This document shows positions 1-6,252 of a DNA stretch of 14,958 bases, piece by piece. Source of the stretch: Lachnospiraceae bacterium AM48-27BH (lineage in GTDB: Bacteria; Bacillota; Clostridia; Lachnospirales; Lachnospiraceae); contig QUFC01000067.1 of the NCBI GenBank assembly GCA_003478355.1, forward strand, positions 1-14,958. The letters run 5' to 3'. Numbering within the stretch: the first letter of the stretch is position 1; each line of letters begins with the position of its first letter. The position numbers and the translations under genes are program-made. Below the pieces are notes generated by a model. The model was not told the origin of the DNA. It made no database searches and saw only the letters and a list, made by a program, of their open reading frames with translations.

Positions 1-1
1 T

Positions 2-580
2 GTGCTTGGCAGAATCCGCCGTTTTCAGAGAGAACATTCCTCCAGACAGGTCCAAAGCCGATGGGATTATGCAAAAAGACTGAACATGGAACTGTCCCGC
101 AAAATCGCTGCGGAGATCACGAAATATGCTGCAGAGTATCAGGCGGATGTAATTGTGTTCGAATATCTGGAAATGCAGGGGAAAATATCCGGAAAAAAGA
201 AACAAAAGCTTCACTTATGGAGAAAGCGGGATATTCAGAAACTGTGTGAACATCAGGCACATCGGAATGGGATTCGTGTGTCCAGGGTCAGTGCCCGTAA
301 CACCAGTAGGCTGGCCTGTGACGGAAGTGGAGCGGTAGTGCGAAATCCGGAGAACCATAGCCTTTGCATCTTTCGAACAGGAAAACAGTACAACTGCGAC
401 TTGTCAGCAGCCTATAATATCGGAGCTAGATATTTGATACGGGAACTTTTAAAACCCTTGCCGGAAACGGAAAGGTCTTCCCTGGAGGCAAAAGTCCCTG
501 CAGTGAAGCGTAGAACCTCATGTGTTTATGCAGATTTAAGAAAGCTTTATGTAGAAGTAAATAACTTAAAAGCAGCATAA
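2..580 (+). CDS. tnpB: TnpB (IS200/IS605 family RNA-guided nuclease), 5' end outside window
   Basis: This is the C-terminal 192 residues of a TnpB protein; the reading frame enters from before the window, so the N terminus is not visible. TnpB proteins are RNA-guided DNA endonucleases of IS200/IS605 transposons and relatives of Cas12. The RuvC-II glutamate is seen in VFEYLEMQGK (E54 of the visible part) and the RuvC-III aspartate in NCDLSAAYNIGAR (D133). The zinc ribbon that normally lies between them is not canonical: only Cys106, Cys122 and Cys132 are present and no CxxC pair is seen. I recall the same arrangement in a TnpB subfamily common in clostridia, so this is probably natural variation and not damage. 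The stop codon runs directly into the right end and omega-RNA (581-750). No tnpA is visible. Whether the full gene is intact cannot be judged from this window. Confidence 0.85.
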   Translation: MLGRIRRFQREHSSRQVQSRWDYAKRLNMELSRKIAAEITKYAAEYQADVIVFEYLEMQGKISGKKKQKLHLWRKRDIQKLCEHQAHRNGIRVSRVSARNTSRLACDGSGAVVRNPENHSLCIFRTGKQYNCDLSAAYNIGARYLIRELLKPLPETERSSLEAKVPAVKRRTSCVYADLRKLYVEVNNLKAA

Positions 581-750
581 ACACAGGCAGATATACAGCG
601 GACTACCTGTAATGTGGAAACCAGCCGTATTCGGCATGGAAAAAGTGCGTATCCGCACAAATTCTAAGTTACTGGCGTATCCGCCGATATTTAGTCTTGC
701 CGTTTAAAACGGCTGAGAAGCACGTGGCTTTAGCCATGTGAGGTTCACTA
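458..750 (+). repeat. Inverted repeat arm 1 (partner 11730-12022)
   Basis: A 293-bp segment covering the last 40 codons of tnpB plus the right end recurs in inverted orientation at 11730-12022. I count 9 substitutions and no insertions or deletions (about 97% identity). The arms enclose about 11 kb. Confidence 0.95.
581..750 (+). ncRNA. Probable omega-RNA (reRNA) scaffold, copy 1
   Basis: In IS200/IS605 elements the guide RNA of TnpB comes from the 3' end of tnpB through the right end, and the guide itself is the flanking DNA. The expected features are present: a string of short hairpins at 621-639 (loop TATT), 645-658 (5-bp stem, loop TATC), 674-685 (4-bp stem, loop TATC), 699-713 (7-bp stem) and the right-end hairpin at 721-740. 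All but the first are preserved intact in the copy at 11730-11899. The scaffold may start inside the tnpB ORF. The guide would begin at 751 and read into the DNA upstream of hcp. The role is inferred from position and structure; no transcript evidence is available. Confidence 0.65.
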
Positions 751-904
751 ACTGGAATAATAATCGTCTTCTTTTTTATTCGATACCCGGTAACGCAGCA
801 GATGGGGATTGGAGCGGGATTTTGTTGCTTTTAATGTATATATTTTCATCAATAATCTCCTGGGTAATGGTTAAAAAGCTTCCTAGAAAGAGTGTAGCAT
901 AATC

Positions 905-930
905 AAGGAGGTTTAGAAATGTGAAAAATG
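905..930 (+). promoter_or_regulatory. Shine-Dalgarno followed by start-stop (ATGTGA) upstream of hcp
   Basis: AAGGAGG at 905-911 is placed 7 nt before an ATG (919-921) that is followed at once by TGA (922-924). The next ATG in the hcp frame (928) is 16 nt from this Shine-Dalgarno, too far for efficient use. The strong site therefore seems to serve a one-codon ORF or re-initiation at 928. A second Shine-Dalgarno at 1005-1010 fits the true hcp start. The rest of 751-927 shows only a weak possible promoter (TTAAAA near 870, 18-nt gap, TAGCAT near 895) and no clear Fnr/HcpR-type palindrome. Confidence 0.45.
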
Positions 931-1017
931 GAAAATACTAATCTGGAAAAGGCGGCTGTCTTAATAAAAGCTGTAAGGATGGCTGACTGTATACAAAAAA
1001 CACCAGGAGGTATGGAT

Positions 1018-2703
1018 ATGGGCAATAACATGGATCTGGATTATGAGATGTTCTGCTACCAGTGCGAGCAGACCGCCAACGGCAAAGGCTGCACGAAAAT
1101 GGGTGTCTGCGGCAAGACACCGGAGATTGCGGGACTGCAGGATCTTCTGATCTATCAGATTAAGGGCATCAGCTGCTATGGCAAGGTGGTGCTGGACCAT
1201 GGGGAACATATGAATAAGGAGATCGTCCGTTTTATTGAAAATGTATTATTTACAACGTTGACCAACGTGAACTTCGATGCGGAGGTCCATGTAAAGCTGC
1301 TGCAGCAGTCCCAGAAGATCAAGGAAGAACTGCGGGGGCAGTTGGGAAAATGGGTGGCGGAAATGGACAACCCTACGGCACAGGCGGATTACCAGCTTCC
1401 GGAGGATAAAACGGAGATGTTAAAGGATGCGCCGATCGCTGGTATCATGTACGACAAGGAACTGGACCCGGATATCCGTTCCCTGCGGCAGACGGTGCTT
1501 TACGGGCTAAAGGGAATCAGCGCCTACGGCCATCAGGCCAGGGAACTGGGGTATTACAGCGACCAGGTGGATGATTTCTATATTCAGGCACTGGAGGCCA
1601 TTACCGATGATCGGCTGACGGTAGAAGAACTGATCCGCCTGACCATGCGTACCGGGGAAATGGCCATTGAGGTGATGAAAAAGTTAGATGATGCTAACAC
1701 AGAGCGGTATGGCAATCCGTCCCTTCATAAAGTAAATGTGCGGATGAAAAAAGGCCCGTTTATTGTGGTGTCCGGACACGATCTGAAAGATCTGGAGATG
1801 CTTTTAGAGCAGACGAAGGGCATGGGAATCTCCATCTACACCCATGGGGAAATGCTTCCGTCCCACGGCTATGACGGCCTGAAAAAATACCCACATCTGG
1901 TGGGCAATTTCGGCGGGGCATGGCAGGACCAGCAGAAGGAATTTGATCATCTGCCGGGAGCGATTCTGATGACCACCAACTGCCTCATGCGGCCAAGGGA
2001 TTCTTATAAGGACCGGATCTTCAGCACCAATGTGGTGGGCTGGGAAGGCGTGACCTTTATTCCGAAGGATGAAAATGGCTGGAAGGATTTTGGCCCGGTG
2101 ATTGAGAAAGCCCTGGAGCTGGGTGGTTATCCGGAGGATCAGGAGCCAAAAGAGATTCTCACGGGATTTGGTCACGCAGAGGCGTTTAAATATCTGGATG
2201 CTATTACGGATGCAGTAAAGAGCGGAAAAGTGCGCCATTTCTTCCTGATCGGCGGCTGCGACGGTGCCAGACCCGGAAGAAACTATTTCACCGAATTTTC
2301 CAGGATGGTGCCGGAGGACTGCGTGATCCTGACGCTGGCATGCGGTAAATACCGCTTTAATAAGCTGGATTTCGGAGAGGTAGCCGGGCTTCCAAGACTC
2401 TTGGATGTGGGACAGTGTAACGATGTGTATTCTGCTATACAGATCGCCACGGCGCTGGCGGATGCCTTTGAAACCGATGTCAATGCGCTGCCGTTGTCGC
2501 TGATCATTTCCTGGTATGAGCAGAAGGCGGTGGCAGATCTGCTGGCGCTGTTAAGCCTTGGAATCCGTGGGATCTATCTGGGACCGACTCTTCCGGCGTT
2601 TTTAAGTCCCAATGTGCTGCAGTATCTGGTAGACACCTTTGATCTGAAGCCGATCAGTAATGCGGAGGATGATCTGAAATCCTGTTTGAAGCAGGTGGTA
2701 TAG
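1018..2703 (+). CDS. hcp: Hydroxylamine reductase / hybrid cluster protein (Hcp)
   Basis: Hcp is a cytoplasmic iron-sulfur protein that reduces hydroxylamine in vitro and is linked to NO/nitrosative stress defence in anaerobes. The 561-residue product begins with the proximal-cluster motif CYQC-x8-C-x5-C (Cys13, 16, 25, 31). All eight expected hybrid-cluster ligands can be placed: His254 (SGHDL), Glu278 (THGEM), Cys322 (TTNCL), Cys414 (GGCDGA), Cys442 (ACGKYRF), Cys467 (GQCND), Glu501 and Lys503 (WYEQKA); their spacing follows the Desulfovibrio protein closely. I chose the ATG at 1018 because AGGAGG at 1005-1010 lies 7 nt upstream and the length then suits the family. The frame stays open back to an ATG at 928, which would add 30 residues with no family counterpart known to me. 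No terminator is seen after the stop, so read-through into the next gene is likely. Confidence 0.95.
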   Translation: MGNNMDLDYEMFCYQCEQTANGKGCTKMGVCGKTPEIAGLQDLLIYQIKGISCYGKVVLDHGEHMNKEIVRFIENVLFTTLTNVNFDAEVHVKLLQQSQKIKEELRGQLGKWVAEMDNPTAQADYQLPEDKTEMLKDAPIAGIMYDKELDPDIRSLRQTVLYGLKGISAYGHQARELGYYSDQVDDFYIQALEAITDDRLTVEELIRLTMRTGEMAIEVMKKLDDANTERYGNPSLHKVNVRMKKGPFIVVSGHDLKDLEMLLEQTKGMGISIYTHGEMLPSHGYDGLKKYPHLVGNFGGAWQDQQKEFDHLPGAILMTTNCLMRPRDSYKDRIFSTNVVGWEGVTFIPKDENGWKDFGPVIEKALELGGYPEDQEPKEILTGFGHAEAFKYLDAITDAVKSGKVRHFFLIGGCDGARPGRNYFTEFSRMVPEDCVILTLACGKYRFNKLDFGEVAGLPRLLDVGQCNDVYSAIQIATALADAFETDVNALPLSLIISWYEQKAVADLLALLSLGIRGIYLGPTLPAFLSPNVLQYLVDTFDLKPISNAEDDLKSCLKQVV

Positions 2704-2721
2704 GGCGTTTTCTGGTGTTTA

Positions 2722-2783
2722 TTCCTCTTGTCACAGCCGCGTGATATGGGCTATAATAAAAATAGCAGACTGGACAAGAGGGG
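2722..2783 (+). promoter_or_regulatory. Inverted repeat spanning the promoter and Shine-Dalgarno
   Basis: CCTCTTGTC (2724-2732) and GACAAGAGG (2773-2781) are perfect inverted repeats, with two further T-G pairs outward. The left arm covers the -35 region and the right arm covers part of the purine-rich ribosome binding site (GAGGGGAG). In a transcript reading through from hcp the arms could pair and hide that site; in the transcript started at the local promoter the left arm is absent. An operator for a dimeric regulator is the alternative. Confidence 0.45.
2728..2757 (+). promoter_or_regulatory. Sigma-A-type promoter for the ATPase/nuclease gene at 2797
   Basis: TTGTCA (2728-2733) and TATAAT (2752-2757) are separated by 18 nt. 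The expected transcription start, near 2764, lies before the ATG at 2797. The promoter overlaps a possible TTG start at 2728, which argues against that longer reading. Confidence 0.6.
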
Positions 2784-2796
2784 AGCGAAACAACGG

Positions 2797-4500
2797 ATGA
2801 CAGCCATGTTGAAGAAAAGATTGCCCGTAGGGATCGAAAATTTTGAAAAGATCCGCAGGGACGGATTTTACTATGTAGATAAAACAGATCTGATCAAAGA
2901 ACTGCTGGAAAACTGGGGTGAAGTGAACCTTTTTACGAGACCGAGAAGATTTGGAAAAACGCTGAATATGAGTATGTTTCAGTGCTTTTTTGAGATTGGT
3001 TGTGATAAGAGCCTGTTTGACGGGCTGCGGATCGCAGAGGAAAGCACGTTGTGCGAGACCTATATGGGAAAGTTCCCGGTGATCTCCATAAGCCTGAAGG
3101 GGATCGATGCTGCGGATTATGAGACGGCCAGAAATCTGATGGTAAAGGTGGTCAATGAGGAGGCCAGAAGGTTTCAGTTTTTAACAGAAAGCAGCAGGCT
3201 GACAGACACGGATAAGATGCTTTTTGGACAGCTTTTGCAGAAAGAAATGGATGACGAAACCCTGTTCTGCAGTCTGCGGGAGCTGACGGAGCTTCTGCGG
3301 AAGCATTATGAAAAGCAGGTGATCGTGCTGATTGATGAGTATGATGTCCCATTGGCAAAAGCCAATGAACTGGGATATTATGGCGAGATGGTACGCCTGA
3401 TCCGCGGGATTTTTGGAAGTGCGCTGAAAACCAATCATAATCTGTATTTTGCTGTGTTAACTGGCTGTTTGAGAGTGGCGAAGGAGAGCATATTCACAGG
3501 TGTGAATAATTTCAATACCTTTACGATCACGGATGTGGATTTCGATGAGTATTTTGGGTTTACGGATGCGGAAGTAAAGGAGATGCTGGAGGAATATCAG
3601 TTAGGCAGCAGTTACGAGGATGTACGGGAATGGTACGATGGTTACCGGTTTGGCAATGTGGATGTATACTGCCCGTGGGATGTGATCTGTTATGTAAATA
3701 AACGGCGGACAGATCCGGCTCTGCAGCCGCAGAATTACTGGCTGAATACCAGCGGAAACGAGGTTGTCAGACATTTCATAGAAGCGTTGGGAGATGGGGT
3801 CACCAAGACCGAGATGGAGCGTCTGATCGGCGGTGAGATCGTTCAGAAGGAAATCCACGAGGAAATGACATATCATGACCTTTACGCAGACATGGGAAAT
3901 GTCTGGAGTGTGTTATTCATGACTGGATACCTGACCCAGCGGGGCCGGGCTGACGGAAACCTGTATAATCTTGTGATTCCCAACCGGGAAATACGGAATA
4001 TTTTCACGGAACAGATCATGAAAATGTTCCAGGAACAGGCGGAGCAGGACGGTGAGACTTTGGGACGATTTTGCGATGCCTTAGAACAGGGAAATGCGGA
4101 AGAAGTGGAACGGTGTTTTACCGGGTATATGAGAAAAACGGTCAGTATCCGGGATACTTTTGTTCGAAAAGCAACGAAGGAGAATTTTTATCATGGGATG
4201 CTGATCGGGCTGCTGGGATTTAAAGAAGGCTGGACGGTTATGTCTAACCGGGAAGCTGGGGACGGGTTCAGCGATATTCAGATTTTGATCGATGATGCGG
4301 AGACTGGCATTGTGATTGAAGTAAAATATGCGCAGAACGGTGATCTGGAGGCAGAGTGCCAGAAAGCCTTAACGCAGATGCGGGCGCTGCATTATGAAGA
4401 TGGCATGAGAAATGCAGGCATGCAGAAGGTTTTTAAGTATGGGATTGCCTGTTGGAAGAAAACCTGTAAAGTTGTGGTGGAAAGTGAGTCACTGGTGTGA
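2797..4500 (+). CDS. AAA-like ATPase with C-terminal PD-(D/E)XK (DUF1703-type) domain, paralogue 1
   Basis: The 567-residue protein belongs to the family pairing an AAA-ATPase-like N-terminal domain with a PDDEXK_9 (DUF1703) nuclease-fold domain, multicopy in many gut anaerobes and of unknown function. The N terminus carries FEKIRRDGFYYVDKT, then a Walker A variant PRRFGKT (residues 49-55) and a Walker B VIVLIDEYD (Asp180, Glu181). The middle has the family's EYFGFTD and WYDGYRFG motifs. Near the C terminus are the candidate nuclease residues SDIQ (Asp493) and EVK (Glu508, Lys510). There is no signal peptide or membrane segment, so a cytoplasmic protein is expected. I chose the ATG at 2797, 11 nt after a purine-rich Shine-Dalgarno; an ATG at 2806 is possible. 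It follows hcp by 93 bp but has its own promoter. A mobile-element or defence role is only a guess. Confidence 0.85.
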   Translation: MTAMLKKRLPVGIENFEKIRRDGFYYVDKTDLIKELLENWGEVNLFTRPRRFGKTLNMSMFQCFFEIGCDKSLFDGLRIAEESTLCETYMGKFPVISISLKGIDAADYETARNLMVKVVNEEARRFQFLTESSRLTDTDKMLFGQLLQKEMDDETLFCSLRELTELLRKHYEKQVIVLIDEYDVPLAKANELGYYGEMVRLIRGIFGSALKTNHNLYFAVLTGCLRVAKESIFTGVNNFNTFTITDVDFDEYFGFTDAEVKEMLEEYQLGSSYEDVREWYDGYRFGNVDVYCPWDVICYVNKRRTDPALQPQNYWLNTSGNEVVRHFIEALGDGVTKTEMERLIGGEIVQKEIHEEMTYHDLYADMGNVWSVLFMTGYLTQRGRADGNLYNLVIPNREIRNIFTEQIMKMFQEQAEQDGETLGRFCDALEQGNAEEVERCFTGYMRKTVSIRDTFVRKATKENFYHGMLIGLLGFKEGWTVMSNREAGDGFSDIQILIDDAETGIVIEVKYAQNGDLEAECQKALTQMRALHYEDGMRNAGMQKVFKYGIACWKKTCKVVVESESLV

Positions 4501-4503
4501 TAG

Positions 4504-4547
4504 AAAGCCAGAGTTGCGTGATCGTTGGCAGCGCAGCCCTGGCTTTT
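4504..4547 (+). terminator. Rho-independent terminator after ATPase/nuclease gene 1
   Basis: AAAGCCAG (4504-4511) pairs with CTGGCTTT (4539-4546), and inside it GTTGCG pairs with CGCAGC (one G-T pair) across a single mismatch, giving a stem of about 14 bp. A short T run and AT-rich sequence follow. It starts 3 nt after the stop codon. Confidence 0.75.
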
Positions 4548-4571
4548 GTGATTAAAAATTTCATTTTCTTC

Positions 4572-4598
4572 GCAACATTTTCCCACTTCCATCTGTAT
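4572..4598 (+). promoter_or_regulatory. Candidate ECF sigma factor promoter
   Basis: GCAAC (4572-4576) followed 16-17 nt later by CTGTAT resembles ECF promoters with an AAC-type -35 and a short CGT/CTGT-type -10. It lies upstream of the lipoprotein, sigma remnant and anti-sigma genes, where an autoregulated ECF promoter would be expected. The match is by eye, and its -10 is not the common CGTCTA. Confidence 0.4.
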
Positions 4599-4666
4599 AT
4601 AGGATAGAACGGCAGAAAGGCCAGAGCAAAAAAATAAGAAAAATGAAAGAAACGAGGAGAATGATT

Positions 4667-4849
4667 ATGAGAAGAACAAAGATGGCGGTATTGGGAATGA
4701 TGATGGTGTTATCCATGACTGCGTGCGCGGGAAAGGCAGAGGGCTGTTATCTGGCTGTATGGACGGATGGGGATTATTCTTATTCAGTCAGCGTACAGAC
4801 TCCATTCAGTCAGGAAGAACTGACCGGGCTGGTGGAGCAGGTGCAGTAG
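4667..4849 (+). CDS. Mini-lipoprotein: signal peptide joined to an anti-sigma-like C terminus
   Basis: The 60-residue product has a basic N terminus, a hydrophobic stretch and a lipobox-like end (SMTAC), so it should be a lipid-anchored surface protein. The remaining part, about 38 residues including LAVWTDGDYSYSVSV, matches the last segment of the anti-sigma protein encoded at 5293-5997 (LAVWNEGGYAYAVSV, then an acidic helix). Proteins with this C terminus (DUF4367-like) usually carry a much longer extracellular domain, so this looks like an internal deletion that fused signal peptide to tail. The ATG at 4667 is chosen because GAGGAG (4654-4659) lies 7 nt upstream; 4643 and 4661 are in-frame alternatives. 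It follows the ECF-like promoter. It could be a true small protein or the residue of a larger gene. Confidence 0.55.
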   Translation: MRRTKMAVLGMMMVLSMTACAGKAEGCYLAVWTDGDYSYSVSVQTPFSQEELTGLVEQVQ

Positions 4850-5093
4850 ATTTTGCAGGATGGATGCGGGCTGTTATGAGAACGGTGATGCGTGTGGACG
4901 ATGAAATGCTTGGAAAGAAGATCAGAAAGAGGAACGGATATGTACAGGGGATATGAGTTGTTGACCTGGGAAGCCGGCTGGCAGGTGTGGCAGTCTGGAA
5001 CTGGACGTTAGCCTAGATCAATCCGAATCTGGAGCTGGATGCGGAGGAAGATGGTTTTGACGATCCCTGGGGCCAGGAAAGCGGAGAAAATAA

Positions 5094-5306
5094 AATCAGC
5101 GGGAAGATCTGTTCTTTGTCTGGGAGGCGGTGAAAGCACTGCCGGAGAAGTACCGGGAGGCAATCCATCTGTACTATTATGAAGGATATTCCACAGGCCA
5201 GATGGCGGTGCTGCTGGGACGAAAGGAAAGCAGTGTCCGTTCCGATCTGAAACGGGGCCGGGAGAAGCTGAAAATGATTTTGAAGGAGGCGTATGATTTT
5301 GAGTAA
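5094..5306 (+). pseudogene. Remnant of an ECF sigma factor (region 4 only)
   Basis: From 5094 the frame reads QREDLFFVWEAVKALPEKYR and on through a typical ECF region 4 helix-turn-helix (IHLYYYEGYST, LLGRKESSVRSDLKRGREKL), ending at TAA 5304-5306. A stop at 5091 closes the frame upstream and I find no region 2, so promoter melting and -10 recognition are missing. Between 4850 and 5093 there are only short reading segments in different frames: 4864-4956 (VDDEMLGKKIRK, perhaps the original N terminus) and an acidic stretch at about 5013-5090. The gene seems broken by deletion and frameshift. Its end overlaps the anti-sigma start by 14 bp, the usual coupling of such pairs. A separately translated region 4 fragment cannot be excluded but has no good start codon. 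Confidence 0.75.
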
Positions 5307-5997
5307 AGCATATGATGAGATTATGGACAGAATTGTAGTGAACGATGATATGCGCCGACGAGTCCTTCAAAATGTGGAAAAAGAGCCTGCAAATAACGTA
5401 GAATTGCAGGAAGATTCTGCCGTATGGGAGGGAGAAGAAAAGAGACTCCGCCGCATGAGACGTTACCGGATTTCCAGATATCTTTCCGGTGCAGCCTGTC
5501 TGGCACTTCTGATCACAGGTGTTGCGTTGATACCGCAGATCAACCGGGGGCAGCAGGAGCCTACCTCCGGCCAGGAGATTGTTGGTGTTGTGAATGGCAT
5601 GGAAACCGTGGCTTCTGCAGAGGAACTCTCCCAGAAAGTGGGAGTTCCGGTATCTGATCTGAAAGATCTGCCATTTACCGTGGAATACACCGAATACACC
5701 AACGGATGGGGCGAATTTGCCCAGATCGACTATGAGGGCGTGGACGCAGACGGCGATGCCCAGAGTCTGTGCTACCGGAAAGGAACCGGCGAAGATGACA
5801 TTTCCGGTGATTATAACGTATATGAGATAGAAGAAGCTGTGGATGTGACAGGCACGCAGGTGACGCTGAAAGGAAGCGCAGATGGTTATGCGCTGGCGGT
5901 ATGGAATGAGGGTGGTTATGCGTATGCGGTCAGTGTGACGAAAAAAATCACGAAGGATGAGATACTGCAGATTGTAGAAGAGATCGTGAAAAAGTGA
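5293..5997 (+). CDS. Membrane-anchored anti-sigma factor (partner of the decayed ECF sigma)
   Basis: The 234-residue protein has a cytoplasmic N-terminal helix region (AYDEIMDRIVVNDDMRRRVLQNV, residues 6-28 in all) typical of clostridial ECF anti-sigma factors, a basic stop-transfer stretch (RLRRMRRYR), one membrane segment at about residues 63-82, and an extracellular DUF4367-like domain ending in LAVWNEGGYAYAVSV plus a charged helix. It should bind and hold an ECF sigma factor at the membrane until a surface signal arrives. It overlaps the 3' end of the sigma remnant by 14 bp. AAGGAGG at 5283-5289 is only 3 nt from the ATG, so TTG at 5299 (same frame, 9 nt spacing) may be the real start. 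The reading frame is intact although its cognate sigma gene is not, so it may be an orphan, or act on another sigma factor. Confidence 0.75.
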   Translation: MILSKAYDEIMDRIVVNDDMRRRVLQNVEKEPANNVELQEDSAVWEGEEKRLRRMRRYRISRYLSGAACLALLITGVALIPQINRGQQEPTSGQEIVGVVNGMETVASAEELSQKVGVPVSDLKDLPFTVEYTEYTNGWGEFAQIDYEGVDADGDAQSLCYRKGTGEDDISGDYNVYEIEEAVDVTGTQVTLKGSADGYALAVWNEGGYAYAVSVTKKITKDEILQIVEEIVKK

Positions 5998-6252
5998 GGA
6001 AAATCGGAATTTCACACCTGAAACATTTTGGCGCAGAGGTGGTATTATGGACTTTAGTCTGTTGAGCCCATTGGAGTTTTTCGCTGATCCGAAAAATGGA
6101 GATGGGCGAAACAAACAACCACCCGCTATTAATTATTAGTAGAAATCTGTGGTTCAGGGAGGAAATAAACGCATGAACGTTCCTTGTACTTCACGTCAGA
6201 ATCAAGTATAATAATCACAGACAAAATCGCTTTTCTGATGGGAGGAATTTGC
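5998..6252 (+). other. Intergenic region with two short possible ORFs and a promoter
   Basis: A 30-codon ORF at 6047-6139 (begins MDFSLLSPLEFF) has only a poor Shine-Dalgarno. A 12-codon ORF at 6173-6211 (MNVPCTSRQNQV) has an excellent one (AGGGAGGA, 6156-6163) but runs through the -10 box below, so it may be the start of a deleted gene. TATAAT at 6207-6212 with a weak TTGTAC -35 (6184-6189, 17-nt gap) probably drives the gene at 6253. I recognise neither peptide. Confidence 0.35.

Larger units (their letters stand above)
1..750 (+). mobile_element. Right part of an IS200/IS605-type element (tnpB plus right end)
   Basis: The element enters from the left and ends at about position 750. That boundary is set by comparison with the inverted copy at 11730-12022: the two copies match through the final TTCACTA and diverge at the next base. 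A subterminal hairpin (721-740, 9-bp stem with one G-T pair and a 2-nt loop) fits the imperfect palindrome that TnpA recognises in this family. The left end and any tnpA lie outside the window. Confidence 0.75.

Noticed and set aside
1804..2238. Minus-strand reading frame of 144 codons inside hcp
   Set aside because: The plus strand encodes conserved Hcp ligands throughout; no ribosome binding site on the minus strand.
6077..6096. Hairpin TTTTTCG/CGAAAAA as terminator of the anti-sigma gene
   Set aside because: The stem is mostly A-T with no T run after it and lies about 80 bp after the stop; too weak to call.
5008..6114. Long minus-strand reading frame (368 codons)
   Set aside because: It lies antisense to the anti-sigma gene and the sigma remnant, has no Shine-Dalgarno and no recognisable motif, while the plus-strand reading has clear homology features.
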